A stretch of DNA of 44,262 nucleotides from assembly GCA_030700155.1 (NCBI GenBank), contig JAUYJU010000004.1, positions 1 to 44,262 of the forward strand, read 5' to 3'. This stretch comes from Candidatus Nanoarchaeia archaeon (lineage in GTDB: Archaea; Nanobdellota; Nanobdellia; SCGC-AAA011-G17; JAUYJU01). The first letter of the stretch is position 1; the number at the start of each line of letters is the position of its first letter. Below are positions 35,378 through 43,398 of the stretch, piece by piece. The notes under the pieces are model-generated. The model was not told where the DNA came from, ran no database searches, and saw only the letters and a program-made list of their open reading frames with translations. Made by a program: the position numbers and the translations under genes.

Positions 35378-36553
35378 ATGGTAGATAGATATATTGATCC
35401 ACATAATTTTGAAGAGCGTTATAATAAATGGAGAAATAAAATAAACTCTATTGATGGCATTTGTAAAAAAGATAGCGATCTTATCTTGACTTACCTAGAT
35501 GATATGTCGCAAGGCATGAATGTAGCAATAGGTCATAGCAAAGGATCAAGAAGCTTTACTAGACTGATGACTTTAAGAACAAGAATACCTCAAATTATTA
35601 GACTTTTAGAAAAACATTTAGAGATAAACAGCATAACACAAGCGACAGAAAGAGATTTAAGTAAATTATTTACAATGATGAGAACTGGCGCTATAGGGAA
35701 AGATAATGGGGGTAAATATAAATCAACAAGAGACTTTGTTAAGGATCTAAAAAGCTTCTGGCATTGGTATCAAAAATATATTTTTGAGACTAAAAACAAA
35801 CACCTACTTGATATTACTCTTAGTTTAGATACAAGCAAAGATGAAAAACCAAAATGGGTGTGGATTAAACAAGAAGATCTAGAAAAACTTGCCAACAATT
35901 CTACACAATATAAGTATAAGGTAATGCTTTACCTATTATTTGAAAGTGGTATTAGAGCGCCAAGCGAACTTTTCAATGTTAAAGTTAAGGATTTGATTTT
36001 TAAAGAAGACTTTGCTTTACTACACGTTAGGTATTCAAAAACTTTTGAAAGAAAAATCAAGCTTTTCTTTTCAATAAGTGTGCTGAAAGGATGGATAAAT
36101 AGTCAAAACTTAAAACCAGAAGATCACTTATTTAATCTTTCTGCTGGGAAAACTAATCAATATCTTAAGAGACTAGGTAAACGGGTTTTAGGAAAGGAGT
36201 TTACTATGTATGATCTAAGGCACTCTAGTGCTGTATACTGGCTTCCTAGATGCAAAACTGAGTCTGCTATGATGTATCGTTTTGGCTGGAAGAAGGCTGA
36301 TAAAATATTCTATTATTCGGAATTTTTAGGTATGCGTGATACTACACAACAAGAAGATCTTTATGTTGATACAACTAAAACTGAACTTGAGAATGAGATT
36401 ACAAAAGAGAAACAGAAAAGAGAGATGCTTGAAAGCCAGATGGAAGATATGAACAAACAAATTCTTCTTATGAAGAAAGCTTTTGTAGGTTTTGCCAAGT
36501 CTTTGCCAAAAGAGAATAGAACTAAAATATTGAAGGAGCATATTTTGAATTAA
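35378..36553 (+). CDS. Tyrosine recombinase / phage-type integrase
   Basis: LLFESGIRAPSELFNVKVKDL (box I Arg), TMYDLRHSSAVYWL (box II HxxR-like region), KIFYYSEFLG (Tyr); SAM-like N-terminus. Confidence 0.85.
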   Translation: MVDRYIDPHNFEERYNKWRNKINSIDGICKKDSDLILTYLDDMSQGMNVAIGHSKGSRSFTRLMTLRTRIPQIIRLLEKHLEINSITQATERDLSKLFTMMRTGAIGKDNGGKYKSTRDFVKDLKSFWHWYQKYIFETKNKHLLDITLSLDTSKDEKPKWVWIKQEDLEKLANNSTQYKYKVMLYLLFESGIRAPSELFNVKVKDLIFKEDFALLHVRYSKTFERKIKLFFSISVLKGWINSQNLKPEDHLFNLSAGKTNQYLKRLGKRVLGKEFTMYDLRHSSAVYWLPRCKTESAMMYRFGWKKADKIFYYSEFLGMRDTTQQEDLYVDTTKTELENEITKEKQKREMLESQMEDMNKQILLMKKAFVGFAKSLPKENRTKILKEHILN

Positions 36554-36572
36554 ACTACGGGGACTGTTTAAA

Positions 36573-36929
36573 GTGATAATTGAATTTAGTATAGAACATA
36601 AACGTAAAAGGGAAGATAGAGAAGCTTTGATTAATTATATGAATAAAGAATATAGTGCAGAATTAGTTTCTGTAAGCCATAACGGGCAAACTCCAATTTT
36701 AATAAAACTTTTAGGATTTTTGCCCATTCCATCTGCCTTGCTAAATATTTTTAACGAAGGAGCATATGAAGTTTTTATGGAGTGTTCAAAACAAATTAGA
36801 AAAAGATGTAAAAGTTGTGGTTTCCCAATAAATAAAAAAGATCTTATTGATAGACATAGACATGGTAGAAAGATAGATTGCAGATGTTGTTGGGATGATC
36901 TTGATGATAAAGGGAGGCTTAGAAAATAA
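36573..36929 (+). CDS. Hypothetical protein with Cys-rich (zinc ribbon-like) C-terminus (GTG start)
   Basis: CKSCGFPINKKDLIDRHRHGRKIDCRCCWDDL. Confidence 0.6.
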   Translation: MIIEFSIEHKRKREDREALINYMNKEYSAELVSVSHNGQTPILIKLLGFLPIPSALLNIFNEGAYEVFMECSKQIRKRCKSCGFPINKKDLIDRHRHGRKIDCRCCWDDLDDKGRLRK

Positions 36930-36967
36930 ACCGTAAATCTTCCGGAAAATTCTGAATAAAGCGTATT
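36929..36967 (+). repeat. 39-bp inverted repeat arm / motif copy P2
   Basis: aaccgtaaatcttccggaaaattctgaataaagcgtatt; 35/39 to reverse complement of 34522-34560. Confidence 0.8.
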
Positions 36968-37029
36968 AAAGCTGATTTCTAAGAATTAATCATACCAACC
37001 AGGGTATAAGCCTCAGATGTTCTCTGGGG

Positions 37030-38034
37030 CTATCTTTTCTCGTAAACAAGTCTTACTACGGAACTCTTAGACTTCCAGGGGTCAGCGTTGCAGTCTAAAA
37101 TTGCAAACAAATATCCACTTCTTGCTTTTCGTATGCCCATCTTTGCAACAGAATTATTGTTTTCTGGTGCAAGAAATTCAATATATCTTGCTGTCCTAGG
37201 GTCTTGTGGAGCATCTTGTCTTGGCATCCCCTGAGAATTTGCATTCGTCAACCATTCTTCAACATCCACAGACCAATTGCTCTTAAATGTTTTTTTTAAT
37301 ATTTCTGAGTAATTAGGCGTTAGTTTTCCATCAATAAACTTATGGTTTTGATTTAAGTAAAATGTTCCATTTTTCTTTTCAAATGCAGCATCAATCCATT
37401 CATAGCTTTCTTTATAGCGTGAATCATAAATTGAATTCTTAATTTCTTCCACTTCTTTTTTTGAAAGTTTATTTCCTAAACCGTCTCTTACATTATCTGA
37501 ATCTAAAAAGTGAAGAAAATCTGCATATTCTTTTAAAGTCATAATTCTTGCTTTTTCTTTATGCGCTTTTTCTTGAGCTTCATACCAATTACATTCCTCT
37601 AAAAATTCCGCCGATTGAGCAACATACAAATTATGCTGTGCAAAATTTATATATCTTGATAAATGAACAACGTAAACATCAAACTCTTGGGTAGTGTAGG
37701 CGCCTCTTTCATCATTTACTTTCACCTTGATTTTAGAGCTATACTCTTGCGATTTTGGAGTCCATCTAAGTTTCCCCTCTTCAAAAGAATGTGAGATAGC
37801 AAACACTGGATCCTTAGAGAATTTAAGTTCATGCAATTCCCTTCTCTCAAATTCGTATCTTAAAGGCTCTCCATCTGGATCTACGGCTTTTACATCATAA
37901 GAAAATTCTTCTCCAGTAAAAACCACTATATCTTTTGGAGGTGTAGAAGTGATTACTGGTGGACTGTTAGGTTTTCCAGAACAGCCTAAAAATGCTGTTG
38001 CACCCATTACTAATGCGCATAGTGTTTTTTTCAT
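37030..38034 (-). CDS. Ig-like lipoprotein with C-terminal formylglycine-enzyme/lectin-like region (uncertain)
   Basis: LMGATAFLGCSGKPNSPPVITSTPPKDIVVFTGEEFSYDVKAVDPDGEPLRYEF. Confidence 0.65.
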   Translation of the reverse strand: MKKTLCALVMGATAFLGCSGKPNSPPVITSTPPKDIVVFTGEEFSYDVKAVDPDGEPLRYEFERRELHELKFSKDPVFAISHSFEEGKLRWTPKSQEYSSKIKVKVNDERGAYTTQEFDVYVVHLSRYINFAQHNLYVAQSAEFLEECNWYEAQEKAHKEKARIMTLKEYADFLHFLDSDNVRDGLGNKLSKKEVEEIKNSIYDSRYKESYEWIDAAFEKKNGTFYLNQNHKFIDGKLTPNYSEILKKTFKSNWSVDVEEWLTNANSQGMPRQDAPQDPRTARYIEFLAPENNNSVAKMGIRKARSGYLFAILDCNADPWKSKSSVVRLVYEKR

Positions 38035-38127
38035 GTTTACCTATATAGAAAACATCGTTTAAAAGGTTTATGCTTACTACTATGAACATCCAGTAACCTT
38101 TAAATAAACAAATAACTAATTTAGATT

Positions 38128-39147
38128 ATGCTTAAAAGAACCTTAACTGCATTGGTGTTAGCTAGCTCAGCAGTTATAGGCTGTGGTATGTCAGGTCAAT
38201 CAAATGCGTCAACAAATCAATCATATTCTGATGAAACTCTGCAAATTGCTAAAAAGAAAATAGATGAAGGAGAGTATAACTCAGCAATTAGGATATTAGA
38301 AGGATATGCAACAAATAACTCAAATACCATAGCGCAAAGAAATTTCCTTTTGGGAGAGGCTAATCTAAAATCAATAAGTTCTTCCAGCTTGATGGCTTTA
38401 TGGGCTCCTTCCCAGAATGGTGGAAAATCGCCAAGACTTAATGAAGAATATAGCATAGCAGTTAATGAATTTCGAAAAACCCATGATAATGCAGGTGATT
38501 ATTTCAAAACTGCAATAGAATTAGATTCAGAACTGGAGAGTAGATTAAAATATATTTATCTTGTAAAAAATAAAAAATTAGCTGATGCAGATTTGTTTGA
38601 ACCAGTACTTCTAGCTCGTTTAAAGGAAGTTTACTCTGCTTATGACAAACCGTCTTTACTTGAATTGATAAATATTGATAGTTATGACCTTGAAGCTATA
38701 AGAGAAAGCAGATTAAGACTTTTGGAAGGAGAATATAAACGTGCAATGTTTGAATATATGCCAAAATTACCCAAACCAATAAGTGTTAATTTAAAAGGCA
38801 GGGCTCTTGAAAAAGAAAAAGAAAGATGGGAAAGAGACCTTCAAGATGAAAAAGAAAGATCAGACACAGAATTTGCAGGAGAAAAAGAAAGAGTAACAAA
38901 TGAATTTGAAGCTAAAAAAGCTGAAGTTAGAAAGATGGGAGCATTTGAACTACTTAAACCAACTAAAATAAAAAATGATTTTGATATAAGCTGGCTTAAG
39001 GAAGATGAAGTTGTTATTCTGAAAAGTTCTAAAAAAGAAGCAGAGTTCTTGACAATTGAACTTAGCGGTCGTCCAGAACTGCATATTATTAAGGTTAAAT
39101 TAGCTGAAAACGGAAAACTCGAACCTTTTATTGGAGTAAGACGTTAA
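38128..39147 (+). CDS. Lipoprotein with TPR-like N-terminal half and charged coiled coil
   Basis: SSAVIGCGMSGQSNAS lipobox; ALEKEKERWERDLQDEKERSDTEFAGEKERVTNEFEAKKAEV. Confidence 0.65.
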   Translation: MLKRTLTALVLASSAVIGCGMSGQSNASTNQSYSDETLQIAKKKIDEGEYNSAIRILEGYATNNSNTIAQRNFLLGEANLKSISSSSLMALWAPSQNGGKSPRLNEEYSIAVNEFRKTHDNAGDYFKTAIELDSELESRLKYIYLVKNKKLADADLFEPVLLARLKEVYSAYDKPSLLELINIDSYDLEAIRESRLRLLEGEYKRAMFEYMPKLPKPISVNLKGRALEKEKERWERDLQDEKERSDTEFAGEKERVTNEFEAKKAEVRKMGAFELLKPTKIKNDFDISWLKEDEVVILKSSKKEAEFLTIELSGRPELHIIKVKLAENGKLEPFIGVRR

Positions 39148-39153
39148 AACTTT

Positions 39154-39687
39154 TTAATTTATCTTCCTTATCACTTCTATTTGCTTCTTGAAAAAGCCAG
39201 AGATCCAATATGCAAAAATTAACCATAATATTAATGGAACTATCCAAAGCTTTATTTTTAAGAAATTAATAAAGGGATTATTTATACAAAAATCTAAAGT
39301 TCCCCCTTTAAGATTATCTGTCCCACATAAAAAATTTCCAATGAATTCATGGTAACCAAAAATTAGAGGTATCAACCACCTGCTCCTATCTAATTTTTTT
39401 CTGGTAAGCCAAACAAAAATTAAAGCAAGCCCTATTATTAAGATTGTACCACCGAATGGAGTTAAAGCAGTTTTTATTGCAGGAATAGTTTGTTGAGGTA
39501 TACTAAAAATTGGTAGAGGAGAACAAGATACGTAATTTGAAAATTCAAACTTTGGAGAAAAACTGAAAATAACATGTCCGAATTCGTGTAAATAAAAAGA
39601 ACCACAATAAGTCAATGAAGCTAAGATATAGCTTACAGTTATGATACTAAAAAAGCACATAACTAACGTTTTAATTTTGTAATTCAT
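39154..39687 (-). CDS. Membrane-embedded HExGH zinc metalloprotease-like (site-2/M50-like) protein
   Basis: TYCGSFYLHEFGHVIFSF in hydrophobic context. Confidence 0.65.
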   Translation of the reverse strand: MNYKIKTLVMCFFSIITVSYILASLTYCGSFYLHEFGHVIFSFSPKFEFSNYVSCSPLPIFSIPQQTIPAIKTALTPFGGTILIIGLALIFVWLTRKKLDRSRWLIPLIFGYHEFIGNFLCGTDNLKGGTLDFCINNPFINFLKIKLWIVPLILWLIFAYWISGFFKKQIEVIRKIN

Positions 39688-39688
39688 T

Positions 39689-40573
39689 TTAATGATGCAA
39701 TGAATGTATCAATGGAACAAAATCTCCAACAGCCTTTCTTAAATTCCTCATAATCATCTTGGTCAGAGGATCTTTACTTTTTTTTATTTCTGATAATATT
39801 TCTTCTCTAAAATTAACAAATTCTTCTAAACTATTTTCATCGCATTTATTGATTAACTTATGGGCTTTGGATATGGCTTCAACTATCATTCCGTAAATCT
39901 TGATAAAATCTTTTTCTAGTTTAAGTTTTGGAGATTCCATCAAAGTAGCATTTATTTCGTCAAACATATCTCCTACAAATTCTAAATGTTTTATAATTGC
40001 GTATAGTATGCCTACTTTTCTTGGTTCTTTATAGCCTTCTTTGTTAAGCATTCTATGGCAGAAACCAACTAATGAGTTTAGGGTATATTCCAAAGATTTC
40101 ACGTTTTTTAGTTCTTTTAGTTCGTCTTTTTTAATAAGTTCAAGACTTTGTTTTCCAAGTTCGATAGCAGTTTCAAATGCCCTGTTTAATACTGGATCAA
40201 ATTCTGTTTCTTTAGCTATACTTTTCAGAACACATTTTTTATCAGTTTTTTCTGAAACAATGCAACCTAGCTGTTCTTTGGCGATATGATTAATAATTAC
40301 TGCTGTTTCTGGGTTATCAAAAGTAACTTCAATTTCATCATAACCTAGTTCATAAAGAGGAACAATAGACCACCAAGTTGCTATTTCATTTTTTCCAGAA
40401 ACGTGGATTTTGCACCTGCTTACTTCTGATTCGCTTTCCACACCAACTATAAGTTTCCTGCCTTTTATAGAAACATCTAATTCCTGGCCTTTTTTAATTT
40501 TCATTTCATCAGTCCAGACTACTGGCAGAGTAATGCCCGATGCTGTTCCAATATGGATTACTTTTCTTTTCAT
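39689..40573 (-). CDS. AbrB/SpoVT-PhoU-type regulator (paralogue of 31117..32016)
   Basis: MKRKVIHIGTASGITLPVVWTDEMKIKKGQELDVSIKGRKLIVGV plus helical C-terminal region. Confidence 0.85.
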   Translation of the reverse strand: MKRKVIHIGTASGITLPVVWTDEMKIKKGQELDVSIKGRKLIVGVESESEVSRCKIHVSGKNEIATWWSIVPLYELGYDEIEVTFDNPETAVIINHIAKEQLGCIVSEKTDKKCVLKSIAKETEFDPVLNRAFETAIELGKQSLELIKKDELKELKNVKSLEYTLNSLVGFCHRMLNKEGYKEPRKVGILYAIIKHLEFVGDMFDEINATLMESPKLKLEKDFIKIYGMIVEAISKAHKLINKCDENSLEEFVNFREEILSEIKKSKDPLTKMIMRNLRKAVGDFVPLIHSLHH

Positions 40574-40717
40574 GCTTTTTATGAATCACTTCTTATATAT
40601 AACAGTTTTTATTTGTATTTATAAGTTATAATAGATATATATTATATGAAGACAAGCTTTATATACTACTACTCAGAATAATACTACTAGTAAGTAACAA
40701 ATATAACTGAGGCAGAA

Positions 40718-40906
40718 ATGACATACTTATCAAAAATCAAAGAGAATATTAAAAGAGCCTTAGGCTATACGCCTAAACAAGAGCTTAGCTTAGAAGAAGC
40801 TGGCTATAGTGTTTCAAAAGCTCAAGATGAGGCTTTTTCTGCTACAACTAATGCGCTTGAAAACTTAATCAGAAGGTCAATCAAGAGCTTAGAGGGGAGA
40901 TTATAA
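40718..40906 (+). CDS. Small hypothetical protein
   Basis: 62 aa, coupled by TAATG to the downstream NUDIX gene. Confidence 0.55.
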   Translation: MTYLSKIKENIKRALGYTPKQELSLEEAGYSVSKAQDEAFSATTNALENLIRRSIKSLEGRL

Positions 40907-41343
40907 TGAAGCCTAAATTAGTTACATCTGCTTTGATTACTCACGGCTGTAAGGTATTGCTAATCAAAAGAAAGAAAGCTCCTGAAGTGAATAAATGGTC
41001 TTTTCCTGGTGGAGTAGGTTCTTTTGAAAAGTTTGCCGATCCTAAACTAGCTGTTCAGGACGAAGTAAAGTTTGATTTAGGAGTAGACTTTAATGTAGAT
41101 TCATTTTATACTTACAGCTTCTTTGTAAACCAGAATGAGCCTTCAATAGTTCTTCATTATACTGGTGGAATTAGTGGAGTTCCTGAGCCTAATCCTACAG
41201 AAGTTATTGAATGGAAGTTTATATCTGAGGAAGACTTGGACGAGATGTCTGAGGAAGATTTTGCCTTTGATCATTATGAGATTTTGAAGAAATATTTTAA
41301 TGGTATTCCAAAAATGGGGGTTCCGTATCCGATTAGTTCCTAA
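40906..41343 (+). CDS. NUDIX hydrolase-like protein
   Basis: KVLLIKRKKAPEVNKWSFPGGVGSFEKFADPKLAVQDEVKFDLGVDF (divergent Nudix box). Confidence 0.8.
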   Translation: MKPKLVTSALITHGCKVLLIKRKKAPEVNKWSFPGGVGSFEKFADPKLAVQDEVKFDLGVDFNVDSFYTYSFFVNQNEPSIVLHYTGGISGVPEPNPTEVIEWKFISEEDLDEMSEEDFAFDHYEILKKYFNGIPKMGVPYPISS

Positions 41344-41347
41344 GACA

Positions 41348-41518
41348 ATGGCTAAAAAACAAAAAAGTGTTGCAATGGATGAGGAGATAGCAGAGCTTAT
41401 GGCTAAATACTGCGTTTTTGTAGGGTTTAAGATGCATGAGTATCTGAATAAGCTCGTGTCTGAGGATCTTGAAGGCTTTAAGAAAAAGCTTGAGGTTTTG
41501 AGGGAGCTGAAATGCTGA
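41348..41518 (+). CDS. Small hypothetical helical protein (start moved from 41300)
   Basis: MAKKQKSVAMDEEIAELMAKYCVFVGFKMHEYLNKLVSEDLEGFKKKLEVLRELKC; ATG 4 nt after the NUDIX stop. Confidence 0.5.
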   Translation: MAKKQKSVAMDEEIAELMAKYCVFVGFKMHEYLNKLVSEDLEGFKKKLEVLRELKC

Positions 41519-41555
41519 AGGATTACATTATATTCGGTTTTGAATATGCCTATAT

Positions 41556-41589
41556 TGAGGTCTAAGGGTCTTTGAGGTCTAAGAGTCTA
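41556..41589. repeat. Two 17-bp tandem units (tgaggtctaagggtctt / tgaggtctaagagtcta)
   Basis: Direct reading. Confidence 0.7.
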
Positions 41590-41751
41590 AAATAGATTTA
41601 TAATAATTACTATTAGCTCCAACTCCGTAATTTAGTCTGCTACGCAGGAAATGATATTACTTAAATTTTAGAAAAACTACGCCAATCCCTGTGCTCAGGT
41701 TACTTTGGTGGCACAACAAAGGAAAATAAGAGACTTCTTCGTTCGCTTCGC

Positions 41752-41820
41752 TCACTACGACCACGCTGCGCTCTCCCTACGCTTCGCTTCGGTCGGGACG
41801 CATAACAGCAATTATTAGCA
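41752..41820. repeat. GC-rich hairpin-forming repeat, left copy
   Basis: cgaccacgctgcgctctccctacgcttcgcttcggtcgggacgcataacagcaattattag resembles 42375-42430. Confidence 0.5.
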
Positions 41821-41821
41821 A

Positions 41822-41861
41822 TAGCGATGGCTTATATCCAACCCCCACCCGAAGGCAGTGC
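41822..41861. repeat. 40-bp inverted-repeat arm, left (10/10 identical at outer end and 10/10 at inner end)
   Basis: tagcgatggc...aaggcagtgc; reverse complement found at 42322-42361 with identical length. Confidence 0.75.
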
Positions 41862-41902
41862 TTAACGATAATTCTATAAACAAAGATATATTACTAAGTA
41901 TT

Positions 41903-42313
41903 ATGATTACTAAAAAAAGATTTTTTATTGTTGGATTTATTGCTTTGATTTTAAATATCCTTTGGGAATTTTCACATCATCCCTTATATATTGATTTATC
42001 TGGAATTCCAAAATACCTTCATTTAATTATTGCTTCTTTTATGGATATGCTTATCATTATAGGTATTTTTTCGATTGTCTCAATAAAAAATAGAAATTTT
42101 AATTGGATAAAAAATCCAAGTAAGTTTGATTATTTGATGGTGGTTTTTTTAGGTCTTATCATCGCAATTTTTATAGAGATGATGAATTTAAACTTGGGAA
42201 GATGGGAATATACTGTGGCAATGCCGACTCTTTTTGGGATCGGAATAAGTCCTTTGATTCAATTAGCTTTGACTGGGATAATTTCTCTGATTTTTATAAA
42301 ACAAATTAAGTAA
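41903..42313 (+). CDS. Small multi-TM membrane protein in a repeat-flanked cassette (start moved from GTG 41858 to ATG 41903)
   Basis: MITKKRFFIVGFIALILNILWEFSHHPLYIDLS...; four hydrophobic stretches. Confidence 0.7.
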   Translation: MITKKRFFIVGFIALILNILWEFSHHPLYIDLSGIPKYLHLIIASFMDMLIIIGIFSIVSIKNRNFNWIKNPSKFDYLMVVFLGLIIAIFIEMMNLNLGRWEYTVAMPTLFGIGISPLIQLALTGIISLIFIKQIK

Positions 42314-42321
42314 CAATAAAC

Positions 42322-42361
42322 GCACTGCCTTCCCCTACCCTTAAAATATGTGCCATCGCTA
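42322..42361. repeat. 40-bp inverted-repeat arm, right
   Basis: gcactgcctt...gccatcgcta. Confidence 0.75.
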
Positions 42362-42372
42362 CTTGCTCCCTT

Positions 42373-42432
42373 TAGTCGCACCCCGCTACGCTCTCCTCCT
42401 TTCAGTCGTCGGGGCGTATAGCAAGAATTAGT
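42373..42432. repeat. GC-rich hairpin-forming repeat, right copy
   Basis: gtcgcaccccgctacgctctcctcctttcagtcgtcggggcgtatagcaagaattag; stem caccccg/cggggcg. Confidence 0.5.
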
Positions 42433-42510
42433 TGTAATTAAATTTCCACTTATTTTCTTGATACACTCACACTATTAGAAGTAAAATAAATATTTTAAAT
42501 ATTTAAGAAA

Positions 42511-43398
42511 TTATCGCTTTAATTTAAAGCGTTTCCAGCCAATATTTCCTAATGCAGCTAATACCAATGCAGCTGCTCCACCCACAAGTGCTTTTTGACC
42601 TGGAGTGTTACCTGGTATATAATCGCCTAATACGGCAACGGCAAAACCTGTTAATGGTGAATTTGCTACAGCTTGAGGTTGTGTCTCTGGAACTGCAGGT
42701 GCTACTGGAGTTGGACTAACTGTTTCTGGCTGAGCAGCAGGAATATTTTGCTGCGGAGCTGGTGCTGGCGCACGTGTAATAGTACTTGTTGAACCTCCAC
42801 CACCGCCTCCTCCGCCATTACCTGAGGATGCAGGAACATCTTTAACTAGTATAAAATTACTTTGTGTATTAGAATAAACAAATGACTTTGAACCATCAAC
42901 AACATTAGCATCTAAAGTAACATCATAAGAAGTATCTGCTGAAACTGCAGGAGTGGTCCATTTTACTCTGTATCTTAATTCTGTCTTGCCATCAACTGTA
43001 TTTGAATAACCAGTTGTATAACCATAACCGTATCCGTAACCATATCCGATATTAGTTCCTCTATATCCATATCCGTAACCATAACCTATCGGACTTGAAT
43101 CTAATGGATTAATTTCTACAGAGCTGCATAATGTTCCAGAGATTTCTACTCCGTTTGGACTAAACTTACATGATTCTGTTCCAATTTTTAAATTTAGATC
43201 CTGAACAGGAACCCTTTGACCATCTTCAATATCTACAAAAGCTGTAAACTCAACAACAGTTGCTTCATTAGGAGTTGGAGTTGATAAGTCCTGCAAACCT
43301 ATTACTAAAGCATTTGCTGGTCCTGTAAAAAATAAAAGAGAGATTACTATAAATGTTAGAAAGTAACTGGATATTTTCTTTTTAAAATTTGAAGTCAT
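42511..43398 (-). CDS. Surface protein with Gly-Tyr repeats, Gly- and Pro-rich linkers and C-terminal TM anchor
   Basis: Signal peptide; IGYGYGYGYRGTNIGYGYGYGYGYTTGYSN; GNGGGGGGGGSTST; C-terminal hydrophobic stretch then KRFKLKR. Confidence 0.75.
   Translation of the reverse strand: MTSNFKKKISSYFLTFIVISLLFFTGPANALVIGLQDLSTPTPNEATVVEFTAFVDIEDGQRVPVQDLNLKIGTESCKFSPNGVEISGTLCSSVEINPLDSSPIGYGYGYGYRGTNIGYGYGYGYGYTTGYSNTVDGKTELRYRVKWTTPAVSADTSYDVTLDANVVDGSKSFVYSNTQSNFILVKDVPASSGNGGGGGGGGSTSTITRAPAPAPQQNIPAAQPETVSPTPVAPAVPETQPQAVANSPLTGFAVAVLGDYIPGNTPGQKALVGGAAALVLAALGNIGWKRFKLKR

Noticed and set aside
35214-35402. Minus-strand ORF of 62 aa
   Set aside because: Spans tRNA-Gly and the end of tRNA-Val; spurious
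35243-36553. Classical tRNA-targeted integrated element with attL/attR from tRNA-Gly
   Set aside because: I looked for a second copy of the tRNA-Gly 3' end (ttcgaatcccggctcgcgca) in the window and did not see one; the inverted repeat is a separate observation
35378-42432. Recombinase 35378..36553 as the integron integrase for the 41.7-42.4 kb cassette
   Set aside because: About 5 kb away with no recognised IntI-specific patch in the translation; no evidence linking them
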